Shown piece by piece: positions 27,692 to 36,710 of a stretch of 64,000 bases of DNA. Location of the stretch: the NCBI GenBank assembly GCA_020634495.1, contig JACKBR010000008.1, positions 1-64,000 on the forward strand, given 5' to 3'. This DNA is from Ardenticatenaceae bacterium. GTDB taxonomy: Bacteria; Chloroflexota; Anaerolineae; Promineifilales; Promineifilaceae. The position numbers and the translations under genes are program-made. Under the pieces are notes generated by a model. That model was not told where the DNA came from. It did no database searches and worked only from the letters and a program-made list of their open reading frames with translations. The stretch's first letter is position 1. Each line of letters begins with the position of its first letter.

Positions 27692-28464
27692 CAATTTTCC
27701 TTCTGCTGCAATTTTGAGGGTTGTCCAATGATCAATTCTGTTTCTCCTTCGACCGTCCATTCGCCATGATCACTGAATTGTGTAAATATCTTCCTTGCTT
27801 CTGTTTCAAGTTTAGAAAAAAGTGGATGATCCTCATCTGGCATAAACGAGGCGGTGGTTAACGAGCCAATGAATTCTTCCCAACCCTGACGGAACATAAA
27901 GGGATAAACAAATCTTTGGAAATCATCATGCCCAAAGTAGAAGCGAGCGGGCTGCTCTGTTGGTCGCTCAATTACAACAGAAAAATTGGCACCATACTCT
28001 TCGGTCATTAAGCTTGCGATAGCTTTGTCCCGCTCGCTGTTTTTGCCATAGTTTCTGAGCAGCACCAGCCAGCCATTGTTTTTCAGGATACGACTCATTT
28101 CCCGCCTGGTAGGCTCAGGATCAAACCAATGAATGGCCTGGGCAACTGTAATTACATCTACAGAACTACTTGGTAATTTTGTGGCTTCGGCACGCCCATC
28201 CATCACCGAAATTGAAGAGAATACGCCCAAATCTCTGGACAGGATTTGCCTGAGTTCAAAATTCGGTTCAATGGCGTAGATCGATTGTGCTTTTCCTACA
28301 AAATGCCTGGTGAGAATGCCTGTTCCCGCTCCAATGTCTGCCACGGTTGAATTAGCTGACAAGCGCGTCATGTTGACTATTGCTTTAATGGCAGTAGAAG
28401 CATAATCCCATCGAAATCGGGCATACTTTTCTGCTTTCGTTGAATATACTGTCTTCGTATCCAT
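27691..28464 (-). CDS. Class I SAM-dependent methyltransferase
   Basis: A 257-residue methyltransferase of the UbiE/Methyltransf_11 type. Motif I is STVADIGAGTGILTRHFVG (about residue 42). AIEPNFELRQILSRDLG follows with the acidic loop, then SVDVITVAQAIHWFDPEPTR (motif post-I region, about 105) and RILKNNGWLVLLRNYGKN. The A-I-H-W-F-D motif is shared with a set of yeast Crg1-like enzymes. The start at 28464 is chosen because GAGGGGG lies eight bases upstream; an ATG at 28485 is also possible. The substrate cannot be predicted. Confidence 0.82.
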   Translation of the reverse strand: MDTKTVYSTKAEKYARFRWDYASTAIKAIVNMTRLSANSTVADIGAGTGILTRHFVGKAQSIYAIEPNFELRQILSRDLGVFSSISVMDGRAEATKLPSSSVDVITVAQAIHWFDPEPTRREMSRILKNNGWLVLLRNYGKNSERDKAIASLMTEEYGANFSVVIERPTEQPARFYFGHDDFQRFVYPFMFRQGWEEFIGSLTTASFMPDEDHPLFSKLETEARKIFTQFSDHGEWTVEGETELIIGQPSKLQQKEN

Positions 28465-28594
28465 TCCCTTCACCCCCTCATTCAATTTTCCGCATAGCCG
28501 TGATCCCAGTGCCGGTTGGGGTCGTGGGTTCGCAAATCGACGCTAAAGTTTACGGCCGTTTTCAGAGCCAGCAAAACCGATACCCACCCCGCAA

Positions 28595-28918
28595 TTATTT
28601 TGGTGCCAATGACATCACATAGTCGTAACTTTCGTTAAGATATTCCGACAATTTGTCCAAATCATCAAACATTTGCTCAGGAATTAACACGTAGCCTTTC
28701 ATGACTGCGCCGTGGGATTTAAATATTGTCGAGCCAAATTGTTCAATGTACTTTTCCTGAACCTGTTTTGAAAATCTAATGCCCAAATTGCCATCTTTGT
28801 TCAGCAGGGAAAACATATGCCCATTGGCAGATGTGTAAGGCATCGTTTTTCCCTTTCTCTCGAACCTGGGGCATTTTGCAACCAACTTGTCATAAAGTTC
28901 TAACTTTTTTCCCCACAT
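28595..28918 (-). CDS. TfoX/Sxy N-terminal domain-like small protein
   Basis: A 107-residue protein with MPYTSANGHMFSLLNKDGNL, IRFSKQVQEKYIEQFGSTIF and KSHGAVMKGYVLIPEQMFDD, ending in LSEYLNESYDYVMSLAPK. The order resembles small single-domain TfoX-N/YjbR-like proteins, known from competence regulation in gammaproteobacteria but of unknown role elsewhere. The first 25 residues are basic and may be a misassigned extension, since an in-frame ATG (MPYTSANG) follows. It lies just downstream of the giant kinase gene on the same strand. Confidence 0.6.
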   Translation of the reverse strand: MWGKKLELYDKLVAKCPRFERKGKTMPYTSANGHMFSLLNKDGNLGIRFSKQVQEKYIEQFGSTIFKSHGAVMKGYVLIPEQMFDDLDKLSEYLNESYDYVMSLAPK

Positions 28919-28959
28919 TTTATACCCTCCTCAACCTTCCAAATAAGGCCAATTTTAAA

Positions 28960-31900
28960 CTACTCCTCCACTGGGCAAGCCTCCAGATGCAAATACTGCT
29001 GGCACTCCTCAGTCGTCAATGCGCGGGTAACGCGGGCTTCGCCCAAGGCGATTAGTTCTTCCAGGTCCAGAACCCATTGGCGGAGCGTATAATCAGAACT
29101 GGCACTGAACACACTCTTGTCATCAGGGCTGAGGGCCAGGCCAAAAATTTGATCGGTATGGCCCTCCAACGTTAACAAATGCTCGCCGGTTAAGGCATCC
29201 CAATATTTTATAGTTGTACCTAGGTCTGCTGTTACCAAATTGAGCCCGTCCGAGGTAAACCGTAAATAATGAGCCAAACCAGCGTGAGCATTGATGTGCA
29301 GCAGTTCCTCATTGTCGTTTTCCACATCCCATATTTTTACAACCCCATCATTATGGGCCGAGGCTAATCGTGTGCCATCGGGGCTAAAAATGACAGTGCG
29401 AATAGTCGCATCATGCTTTTCAAAAGTTGACTGCAGTTCACTCCCATCCGCATTCCAAATTTCGATGATTCTTATCCCAGAAATCGCCAGCCGGTTCCCA
29501 TCTGGGCTAAAATCAATGGCTCCATTACCGTCTTCTATTTGGCTATCAATCGTCGTCACCAACAGCCCGGAACGCACATCCCATATATTGACAATGTTAT
29601 CCGCCCCAGTCGTTGCCAAATAGTTCCCATCCGGGCTAAAAGCAAGGTTGTTGACCCCATCCTCATGGCCGCTGAGCGTCATTAGTTCCTGGCCTGTCTC
29701 CACATCCCAAATCCTGGCCATCGCGCCCGCGCCATAGCTGCCGGTCGCCAGCAGTTTGCCATCGGGGCTGAATTCGAGCTGTCCACCCGCGTCGGTGCCG
29801 GCCAACGTATGCAGTAATTCTCCCGATTCAGCCTCCCAAATCCAGGTCGGCCCATAATAACTGGTGGCGGCAAGGCGACTCCCATCAGGGCTAATATCTA
29901 AATCCACAGCGCCGTCTTGATAAATTGTCAGCAGCTCATGGCTAAGACCGATATCCCATATTCTGGCTGTGCCACCATAACTTGCAGTGACTATGCCCGT
30001 TCCATCTGGCATGAACTCAACGCGCCTAATCCGCTCGTTATGACCGGCTAAGGTCAACAGTTCATCGCCGGAAGCCAGGTCCCATAATTTCGCCAGACCA
30101 TCAGGGCCAGCGGTAACCAACTGTGACCCATCGGGGCTAAAGGCAAGCCCCCAGACTCCGGAAGCGTGCGCATCCTGGTTTAATTTTTCTTCGCCAGATA
30201 CGCTATCCCACACGCCCAATTGGCCTTCCCAGTTGCCACCTGCTACCAGCGTTCCATCCGGGCTGAATGCAACTGCGACCATCAAATCCTCTTGGTCAAA
30301 GTTACCTATATCAGCTGAGATCTCCAGCAGTTCCTGCCCGGTAGCTGTGTCCCAAATTTTGGCACTCCCGAGGCCGGAAGTTATGAGGCGAGAGCTGTCG
30401 GGGCTGAAGTCCATGTCTGCAATCCAACCTGGATGGGCTTCAATAGAGAGCATTTCATCGCCTGATTCCACATCCCACAGCTGCACAAGGCCATTAGTTC
30501 CTCCACCAGTAGCAAGCAGGGTTCCATCGGGGCTAAAGGCAACTGAAGCACCAAACTCATCATCAACATTGATCTGCAGCAGTTCTTCCCCGGTATCTAT
30601 ATCCCAAATCCTCACTGTGGTATCTCTGCTGACGGTCGCCACACGCTTGCTATCTGGGCTGACGGCAAGACCGCCGTTACCGCCATTTTGGCTTTCAAGC
30701 GTGAGCAGTTGTTCCCCAGTGACGGCATCCCAGACTCTTGTTACCCCTTCAGCATCTGTGAAATGGACGTCCATCGTGACGATGCGCCGACCATCGGGCG
30801 TGATGGCTAAGCCACCAAATTGCTCCGACCCTGGTGTGCCTAAAACCAGGCGCGTGCGCGAGGCAGGGATAGCACTGTGCAAGGCTTCTTCCGCCTCCTG
30901 AGTGTACGTGACGGAAAGTGCCTCCAGGGCCAGCAGGATGCTCAACTCGGGATCAGTTTCAATTGTGGTGAATGAGGCCAGAGCCAACTCGCGTGAAGTG
31001 GTTAGTCTGGTCTGTTCCTCGGCTGCCAACCGGGCTTCGTTGGCTTCGGCTTCCGCTGCCAGAGCCACATCCCGCTGCTCGGCGGCAAGGTTTCTTTCTT
31101 CTTCGGCAACTGCTTCAGCAGCTACAGCCAGATCGGCGTTATTTTGGGCTTCTTCCGCTTGGAAGAGTGCTTCAGCTTGGGCATCAATTGCTAGGGCTTC
31201 TTGGGTGGCAGCGGCGTTGGCGTTGGCAACGGCCGTATCCGCATTATCATTTGCGCGAAGGCTGGCAAAAACAGCCACAATTGCCAATAGTGCAGCCACG
31301 GCCAGCGCGGCACTTAAATAAACCGCGCGGCGGCGCAAATTTTGTGATGCGGCCACCTGTTCTTCGGCACGTTGGCGCTCTGTTTCGGCCAACTGTTGGG
31401 CGGTCTCCAATTCGCGTTGACGGCGCGTTTCTTCTTCCGCACGTCGTTGGTCACGTGCGGTGACACTGCTTTCCAGAAAGGCACGTTCGTTTTCGGTCAG
31501 GGCTACCGTGGTTGTTTCTGCCCAGGCGGCAAAGCTGCTCAGCCGACCGCCGCGCAGCAGGTAGCTGTTGTCCTGACCGGCGTTTTGCCACTGCGCGGCG
31601 GCCTGGGCCAGCAAGCGCTGTTGCCGCACATCTTCCCGGCTTTCGGCCAACCATTGGCGTAGGCGCGGCCATTCGCGCAGCAGGGCTTCGTGGGCCACTT
31701 CTACGGTTGGTTGCCGGGTGATTGGGTCGCGGTCAAAGGTGAGGAGGCGGTAACGGCCGTATTCAGTGAGCGGTAATCGGTGGTCGGTGGTCGGTAGTTG
31801 GTTTACCGATGACGGATTACCGTTCACCGACAACCCTTCCAACTCGGTTTGCAGCACCCGACGGCGGGTATCTTCGATTCCTTCGCCGAGGGTGATCAGG

Positions 31901-34515
31901 CGGAGGAAAAGCTGGCGGCTGGCTTCCTGGCCTGCGGCGTCCAGACGGTTGAAAATGTCGTCGGCGCGGCGGGCCAGCGCCCCGGTGACCCCGCCGATTT
32001 CTTCGTAGGTGGCCAGGGTGAGGGTACGGCCGTTGCGCCGTTCAAACAGTTCCGTCAGGGCATATTGCAGCAGCGGCAGTGCGCCCGGCTGCTCCTTCAC
32101 ATCGGTGATGATGGCCGATACCAAAGCCGGTTCGCAGCCAATGCCCATGCTGGCGGCCGGGGCGGTGATGGCCTGTTCCAATTCGGCCACGCTCAGCGGC
32201 AGCACCAGTTCCGTACGCTGGCGCAGCCATTCCCCAAGCTGGGGCAGCTGCAACGGCCGGTCGTAAAAATCGGCCCGCAGCGTTACGATGACCCGCAAAC
32301 GCGAGCGGGCATCGGTGAGGGCGGCGAACAGGTTGTTGAGGAAGTGCGTGCGGTCTGCTTCATTCTGGACGAGCGTGAACAGCTCTTCAAACTGGTCGAT
32401 GACAAGCAGCAGCTGGCTGGGATTCTGGACATTTTTTTCTTGAGGCAGCAGGCGTTTGAGCACGCGCAGCAGGCCGCGTTCATCTTTTTGCAGCGGCGCT
32501 AACAAGCTGGGCGGCGGATTAACAGCCACGCGCAGCAGCGCCGCTTCCAGCTCTTCCAATGGATAGCTGCCGGGGGTCATGCTGACGATGAACCACTCTG
32601 CGGAACCGGGCAAAGCGTCCTGGTTTAGGGCCGGAATCAGGCCAGCGCGGACGAGGCTAGACTTTCCACTGCCGCTGGGGCCAACGATGGCCAGAAAGCG
32701 CCTCCCTTCCTGGCCTTCTCCCTGCATGGGATCGGCAGCCAGGCGGGAAAGCAGATGCTGGATGAGGGCCTGACGGCCGTAAAAATGATCCGCGTCTCGT
32801 TCCTGGAAGGCGTGTAACCCTTTGTAGGGGTTGATGATGTCGGCTTCGGCAACGGAGATTGGAGATTGGTAACTGGTGATTGGTGATTGTTGATCGGTGG
32901 TTTCTATGGCTGCCTGTAGGGCTTGGGCAAAAGATAGCGTGTCGCTGAAGCGGTCTTGGGCTTTTTTGGCCGTTGCCTGCTGGATAATGCCGTCGAGGGC
33001 GGCGGGCAAATCTGGCCGCCCTGGGATGATCTGGGGCAGCGGTTCGTTTAGCTGTTTTTGGATCAGTTCAGCCATCGAGCTTGTGGCATAGGGTTGTGAT
33101 CCGGTGAGCAATTTGAAAAGCACCAGCCCCAGGCAGTAAATATCGGTGGCGGGGGTGACTTCTTCACCCAGCAGCTGTTCTGGCGAGATGTAGTTGGGGG
33201 AGCCGAGCAGTTCGTCCGTCTGGGTGAGCTGCATGTCGGCCCGGGCGTCCCTGGCGATGCCAAAGTCGCTCAGGTAGGCGTTGCCCTCTTGGTCTAGCAA
33301 AATGTTGGCTGGCTTCACGTCGCGGTGGATGATGCCCTGGCGATGGGCGGTGTGCAGTGCCCCGGCGATTTGGGTGATGAGGGAAACGGCCGTTTCCAAA
33401 GCAAACGTTTCATTTTCCATTGCGACCTGCAAACTGCCGCCTCGCAGCCAGCGCATCACCAAATAGGCACCGTCCGCCTCCCGCCAAAAATCGTAGAGCG
33501 GCACGATGTGCGGCGATTCCAGCCGGGCAACCATCTGGGCTTCGGCCTCAAAGCGGCGGATAAAGCGGGGCTGGTTGGCAAATTTGGCATGAATAATTTT
33601 GATGGCCACCTCGCGCCCGATCCCTTTTTGCACCGCCTTGAACACCGCGCCAAACGCGCCTTCACCTAATTTATCACCCAACTCATAGCCGCGAATTCCC
33701 GGCTTGGTCTGGGTTATCAGGCTCAAACTGCCACCTTTAATTTGTTCACGCAAGGCAGTGGTTTTAGTGGCGGGGGCCATGCCCAGCTCATCAGACAGCA
33801 GCTTTTGGCAGGTATCGTAAAGGGCGATGGCCTCGCTGCGCCGCCCGGTTAAGGCCAGAATCTGCATCAGCTGGCGGTAGGCATTTTCGCGCAAGTCGTC
33901 AATTGCTAGCTGCTGGCGAGCGGTTGTTTCTGCCCGTTGGTAATCTTGCTCGTCAAGATAGATGTGGGTGAGTGTATCAAGCGCATCGAGTGCATTTCGC
34001 CGCAGCGCTTCTCGCTTGACCTGCGCCCAGGCTTCAAAATTATTGCTGTCGTACAGGGAAAAATCAGCCAAAAAGTCGCCTTGATACAGCGAAACGGCTT
34101 CTTCGAGCCACTTTTGGCAGTCGGCACAGGTGAGCAGGTTGGCGTGGCTGTGCTGCCAACTGCGCTGGAGCAGGGTGGTGAGGCTGGTTACGTCGCTGGT
34201 TACCGGGTAGTGCGGGTGTACCTGGATGGTTTTGCGGTCGGTGATGAGGAGGGGAACGGCCGTATCCCCCCTAATCGCATCCGGCATCATTTTGTTCAGC
34301 TGGTACAAAATCTGGCGCAAATTCACCTGGGCAGATTTAAGCGGCAGTCCCGGCCACAGCAGCTCCATCAGGGATTCACGCTGGTGGATTGTGGGAGCTT
34401 CGACGACAAGATAGATGAGAAGAGCCTGGACTTTGTTGGTGCGGAAATCGGTGAACGGCCGTTTGTCCAGAAAGGCGTCAAAATTACCGAGCAATGAAAG
34501 CGTTAACTGCTCCAT
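28960..34515 (-). CDS. SARP/BTAD - Ser/Thr kinase - nSTAND - TM - WD40 regulator
   Basis: An intact 1,851-residue protein. Residues about 1-95 are a SARP-type winged helix (TLSLLGNFDAFLDKRPFTDF) and 100-260 a BTAD domain. A Hanks kinase follows (about 278-530) with VAIKIIHAKF, IIHRDVKPANILL and LSDFGIARDA. The nSTAND NTPase (about 563-1010) starts with PYKGLHAFQERDADHFYGRQ and has Walker A GPSGSGKSS near 613 and Walker B LLVIDQFEELF. A hydrophobic helix (about 1062-1085) and an Ala/Glu-rich coiled coil precede 14 WD40-like repeats (about 1225-1825), enough for two propellers. Likely a membrane-anchored transcription factor with an external or membrane-distal sensor. Two linkers are encoded by heptamer repeats. 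Confidence 0.92.
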   Translation of the reverse strand: MEQLTLSLLGNFDAFLDKRPFTDFRTNKVQALLIYLVVEAPTIHQRESLMELLWPGLPLKSAQVNLRQILYQLNKMMPDAIRGDTAVPLLITDRKTIQVHPHYPVTSDVTSLTTLLQRSWQHSHANLLTCADCQKWLEEAVSLYQGDFLADFSLYDSNNFEAWAQVKREALRRNALDALDTLTHIYLDEQDYQRAETTARQQLAIDDLRENAYRQLMQILALTGRRSEAIALYDTCQKLLSDELGMAPATKTTALREQIKGGSLSLITQTKPGIRGYELGDKLGEGAFGAVFKAVQKGIGREVAIKIIHAKFANQPRFIRRFEAEAQMVARLESPHIVPLYDFWREADGAYLVMRWLRGGSLQVAMENETFALETAVSLITQIAGALHTAHRQGIIHRDVKPANILLDQEGNAYLSDFGIARDARADMQLTQTDELLGSPNYISPEQLLGEEVTPATDIYCLGLVLFKLLTGSQPYATSSMAELIQKQLNEPLPQIIPGRPDLPAALDGIIQQATAKKAQDRFSDTLSFAQALQAAIETTDQQSPITSYQSPISVAEADIINPYKGLHAFQERDADHFYGRQALIQHLLSRLAADPMQGEGQEGRRFLAIVGPSGSGKSSLVRAGLIPALNQDALPGSAEWFIVSMTPGSYPLEELEAALLRVAVNPPPSLLAPLQKDERGLLRVLKRLLPQEKNVQNPSQLLLVIDQFEELFTLVQNEADRTHFLNNLFAALTDARSRLRVIVTLRADFYDRPLQLPQLGEWLRQRTELVLPLSVAELEQAITAPAASMGIGCEPALVSAIITDVKEQPGALPLLQYALTELFERRNGRTLTLATYEEIGGVTGALARRADDIFNRLDAAGQEASRQLFLRLITLGEGIEDTRRRVLQTELEGLSVNGNPSSVNQLPTTDHRLPLTEYGRYRLLTFDRDPITRQPTVEVAHEALLREWPRLRQWLAESREDVRQQRLLAQAAAQWQNAGQDNSYLLRGGRLSSFAAWAETTTVALTENERAFLESSVTARDQRRAEEETRRQRELETAQQLAETERQRAEEQVAASQNLRRRAVYLSAALAVAALLAIVAVFASLRANDNADTAVANANAAATQEALAIDAQAEALFQAEEAQNNADLAVAAEAVAEEERNLAAEQRDVALAAEAEANEARLAAEEQTRLTTSRELALASFTTIETDPELSILLALEALSVTYTQEAEEALHSAIPASRTRLVLGTPGSEQFGGLAITPDGRRIVTMDVHFTDAEGVTRVWDAVTGEQLLTLESQNGGNGGLAVSPDSKRVATVSRDTTVRIWDIDTGEELLQINVDDEFGASVAFSPDGTLLATGGGTNGLVQLWDVESGDEMLSIEAHPGWIADMDFSPDSSRLITSGLGSAKIWDTATGQELLEISADIGNFDQEDLMVAVAFSPDGTLVAGGNWEGQLGVWDSVSGEEKLNQDAHASGVWGLAFSPDGSQLVTAGPDGLAKLWDLASGDELLTLAGHNERIRRVEFMPDGTGIVTASYGGTARIWDIGLSHELLTIYQDGAVDLDISPDGSRLAATSYYGPTWIWEAESGELLHTLAGTDAGGQLEFSPDGKLLATGSYGAGAMARIWDVETGQELMTLSGHEDGVNNLAFSPDGNYLATTGADNIVNIWDVRSGLLVTTIDSQIEDGNGAIDFSPDGNRLAISGIRIIEIWNADGSELQSTFEKHDATIRTVIFSPDGTRLASAHNDGVVKIWDVENDNEELLHINAHAGLAHYLRFTSDGLNLVTADLGTTIKYWDALTGEHLLTLEGHTDQIFGLALSPDDKSVFSASSDYTLRQWVLDLEELIALGEARVTRALTTEECQQYLHLEACPVEE
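31770..31830. repeat. Heptamer element inside the giant gene (nSTAND)
   Basis: CGGTAAT/CGGTGGT/CGGTGGT/CGGTAGT words and inverse ACCGATGACGGATTACCGTTCACCG words lie in frame at about residues 895-915. They encode the S-V-N-G-N-P-S-S and D-H-R-L-P-L-T segments. This is the same family as the element at 5013-5109. Confidence 0.85.
32858..32905. repeat. Heptamer element inside the giant gene (kinase-nSTAND linker)
   Basis: GGAGATTGGTAACTGGTGATTGGTGATTGTTGATCGGTGG-type words encode the linker QQSPITSYQSPIS at about residues 540-555. They sit exactly between the kinase and nSTAND domains. Confidence 0.8.
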
Positions 34516-34743
34516 GATGTTTTTCCTCTTGCTTAAATGAAAGTGGCGTTACGTGGCTAAGAGATGCCGATCTGGCGAATGGATAGGTGTTGTCTTGCAC
34601 CTAATCAAAGCGTGGCTACTTCCATAAATTGTGGCTGCGGCGTGTGTTGATTCTGGGGGTTACGGTTTACAGTGAACAAATTTGACTGAATTTTCGCGAG
34701 TTGAAAACATCATAGCATAGATTTAGCTGCAATTTTCATTTGT

Positions 34744-34803
34744 TCACGCTTTGCGCCTATTTGTTCACGCAAGCCCACGCCGAAGATCACGCTGCAATCA
34801 CGC
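34744..34803 (+). promoter_or_regulatory. Phased TCACGC array A
   Basis: TCACGC at 34744, 34765, 34787 and 34798, with CCACGC at 34775: steps of 21, 10, 12 and 11 bp, so the copies fall on one face of the helix. SARP-type activators bind heptamer direct repeats spaced 11 bp. The array lies about 230 bp upstream of the SARP-kinase gene, in the intergenic region 34516-35085. Confidence 0.7.
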
Positions 34804-34868
34804 AGTTCGATGAAAATGGAGCCATCTTCTTCCTTGAGCCGGTGCAAAATGCATCATCAGGGGTTTGG

Positions 34869-34906
34869 TACGGCCGTTATGAAAACGTAACGGCCGTATT
34901 TTTTTT
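34869..34906 (+). terminator. Terminator built from two ACGGCCGT palindromes
   Basis: TACGGCCGTTA pairs perfectly with TAACGGCCGTA (11 bp) around an eight-base loop, followed by eight T. It lies between the two TCACGC arrays and separates them transcriptionally on the plus strand. Confidence 0.75.
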
Positions 34907-34979
34907 GTCAATTCCTCGTTCCTGCACAGCCAGAAATCCACAATATTCGCAATTGGCCCAAACAAACGATTTGTCGTGA

Positions 34980-35039
34980 TCACGCAATGGTCACGCAAAA
35001 TGACACCGTGGTCACGCCTGGATCACTGCCCAATCACGC
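34980..35039 (+). promoter_or_regulatory. Phased TCACGC array B and promoter
   Basis: TCACGC at 34980, 34991, 35012 and 35034 and TCACTG at 35023, with a weak match at 35002: a constant 11-bp step over six positions. Eight bases after the last repeat is CAGACT (35048-35053), a possible -10 box. That is the spacing known for SARP-activated promoters, where repeats replace the -35 box. The start codon of the lipoprotein gene is at 35086. Confidence 0.75.
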
Positions 35040-35085
35040 CCTCCGCTCAGACTGAAATCAATCAATTTGACCGGAGGACACAATC

Positions 35086-35961
35086 ATGAAACAGGTTCCA
35101 ATTTATTTAGTTTTGATTGTTTTTGTGATGTTTTCAATCGCCTGTACGCCCACAATCACTGTGGAAGAAACCAGCTCGACCTTGCTGCCAGAATCTGAAC
35201 CCGGCCCGGTGAACCCCACTGATGAAGAAAATAACCACAGCGCCAACGTGAGCAATGAAAAAAGCTGCCAGACCCCGGAACCAGAAATGGTGCAAACCTG
35301 TGCCGACCTGGAAGAACAAATTTTAGGGGCAACGGTACGCATTGAGCTCCATCGCTGGCAAGAAGATGCGGGTGAACGTGGCGAGCATATTGATGGTGGG
35401 ATTGGGCATGGTACGGTGAAAGACGGCCGTTACATCATTACCCATAACCATTACCCGATGTCCCTCGATTCCATCGAAGGCACGGTAGCTGGCGAACAAA
35501 TCCGCATCTCCATTTACAAAGCCAACGGAGAAATGATTCTGGACAGCGTGCAGCCTTCTGCTTTTTCAATTGTCGCGGAGGACAGCGAGACGGTTGTTCT
35601 GGATTTTGGCGAATACGTGGGCGAGGGATTATTTACCAGGTTGGGTATTCCCTCAGTTGGATTCATCAGCTGGCAAGATTTATCCCTGGCCCCTGGCATG
35701 GAAGTTGCCCAGATTGATTGGGACAAGGACACAGCTCATGTGGATTGGGTGCAAATCAAGCAGGTCGTAACCAGTAATGGCACGCCTCATCTGGAGCTAG
35801 AAAATGGCATCGTCAAAGGTGCATCCGGTGGCGGTGTTTTCTGGAATGGCCTTCACATTGGCAATAACTGGACAAACACAACGATCGAAGAAGTGACTGG
35901 GGATGTTGTTCTGGCTACTTTTAGTGCAGCCGCGTTGAATTCAGAATTTGTGTTGAATTGA
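35086..35961 (+). CDS. Trypsin-fold serine protease-like lipoprotein
   Basis: A 291-residue secreted lipoprotein. The signal peptide ends with SIAC (Cys20), after which comes an acidic, Pro/Ser-rich linker to about residue 60. The remainder has the order of a chymotrypsin-like protease: DGRYIITHNHYP (His about 126), ETVVLDFGEYVGEG (Asp about 171) and NGIVKGASGGGVFWNG (Ser about 247, in a GxSGG motif). All three catalytic candidates are therefore present. The ribosome site GGAGG lies eight bases before the ATG. The TCACGC array B upstream and the divergent SARP-kinase gene suggest it is that regulator's target. The substrate is unknown. Confidence 0.8.
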   Translation: MKQVPIYLVLIVFVMFSIACTPTITVEETSSTLLPESEPGPVNPTDEENNHSANVSNEKSCQTPEPEMVQTCADLEEQILGATVRIELHRWQEDAGERGEHIDGGIGHGTVKDGRYIITHNHYPMSLDSIEGTVAGEQIRISIYKANGEMILDSVQPSAFSIVAEDSETVVLDFGEYVGEGLFTRLGIPSVGFISWQDLSLAPGMEVAQIDWDKDTAHVDWVQIKQVVTSNGTPHLELENGIVKGASGGGVFWNGLHIGNNWTNTTIEEVTGDVVLATFSAAALNSEFVLN

Positions 35962-35999
35962 AATTTGGCAGTTCACCCTCCCACTTCAATAAAATTTAT

Positions 36000-36056
36000 C
36001 CGCAGATTAGCACAGATTTTTTAAAAGAGCGCAATCATCGTGTTAATCTGCGAAAT
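36000..36056. repeat. CGCAGATTA word/anti-word element
   Basis: ATCCGCAGATTAGCACAGATTTTTT is followed by GTGTTAATCTGCGAAATC-type inverse words. It lies between convergent genes and may act as a bidirectional terminator. Confidence 0.7.
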
Positions 36057-36063
36057 CTTGTAT

Positions 36064-36519
36064 TTATTCACTCGCCACTTGCTTTTTTGACAAATTGTAT
36101 AGCCCACTACAAATTCCTACCGCCGCTCCTACAAGCATTCCCAAAATTGTGCCAACTTCCTGGCTAAAAATTGCCCAGAGCTGCCATGCTAAATTTGCAA
36201 ATATGGCAATAACGAAATTAAGGGGCATTTTGCGAATCAAGCGTTCTGGATCAGAGGATGGTTTATTTTTCGTATTTAGCACACCGGCACCAGTAATACC
36301 TAATGTCAACCCGACGGCATTGGCGATAATTACCGAAAAATCAATGGCTAATTCTTGACTAGAGAAGTGCCAGCCTGACAAACCACCAACAATAGTAAGC
36401 AGGATAACAATGATTATGAACTTTGCTTTTTCCATGTTATTTGGTTGACCACTCCCTAGCTTGTGCTCAAACGAATGTGCATTCGTAGCCACTATTGGAT
36501 AATTTAGATTCGTGCACAT
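36064..36519 (-). CDS. Small four-helix membrane protein, unknown
   Basis: A 151-residue protein with about four hydrophobic helices: FIIIVILLTIVGGLSGWHF (about residue 34), VIIANAVGLTLGITGAGVL (about 65), LNFVIAIFANLAWQLWAIF (about 100) and ILGMLVGAAVGICSGLYNL (about 124). The ATG at 36519 gives a soluble N-terminal extension; an in-frame ATG at 36435 starts just before the first helix and looks more natural, but neither has a good ribosome site. No known family is recognised. It is convergent with the protease-like lipoprotein gene. Confidence 0.55.
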   Translation of the reverse strand: MCTNLNYPIVATNAHSFEHKLGSGQPNNMEKAKFIIIVILLTIVGGLSGWHFSSQELAIDFSVIIANAVGLTLGITGAGVLNTKNKPSSDPERLIRKMPLNFVIAIFANLAWQLWAIFSQEVGTILGMLVGAAVGICSGLYNLSKKQVASE

Positions 36520-36710
36520 TATTTATGATAGTTTGGATCACAAGATGCAGTAAAACTGGTAGAAATATTGTACCCAAAATGGATTTAGTTTACTAGAACG
36601 ATATCACAAATGATATGGATATTTGCATAAAAACGGTCGTTTCCCTTAAGGTTCAAACAAATAAATCTCTGCGTTTTTTGCGTCTTTGCGGTAAAATTTT
36701 CTCATTAAGC

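Noticed and set aside
16804..31230. Stretches of 2.5-2.9 kb without ACGGCCGT as signs of horizontal transfer
   Set aside because: With a mean spacing of about 550 bp and about 117 copies, a largest gap of about 2.6 kb is expected by chance.
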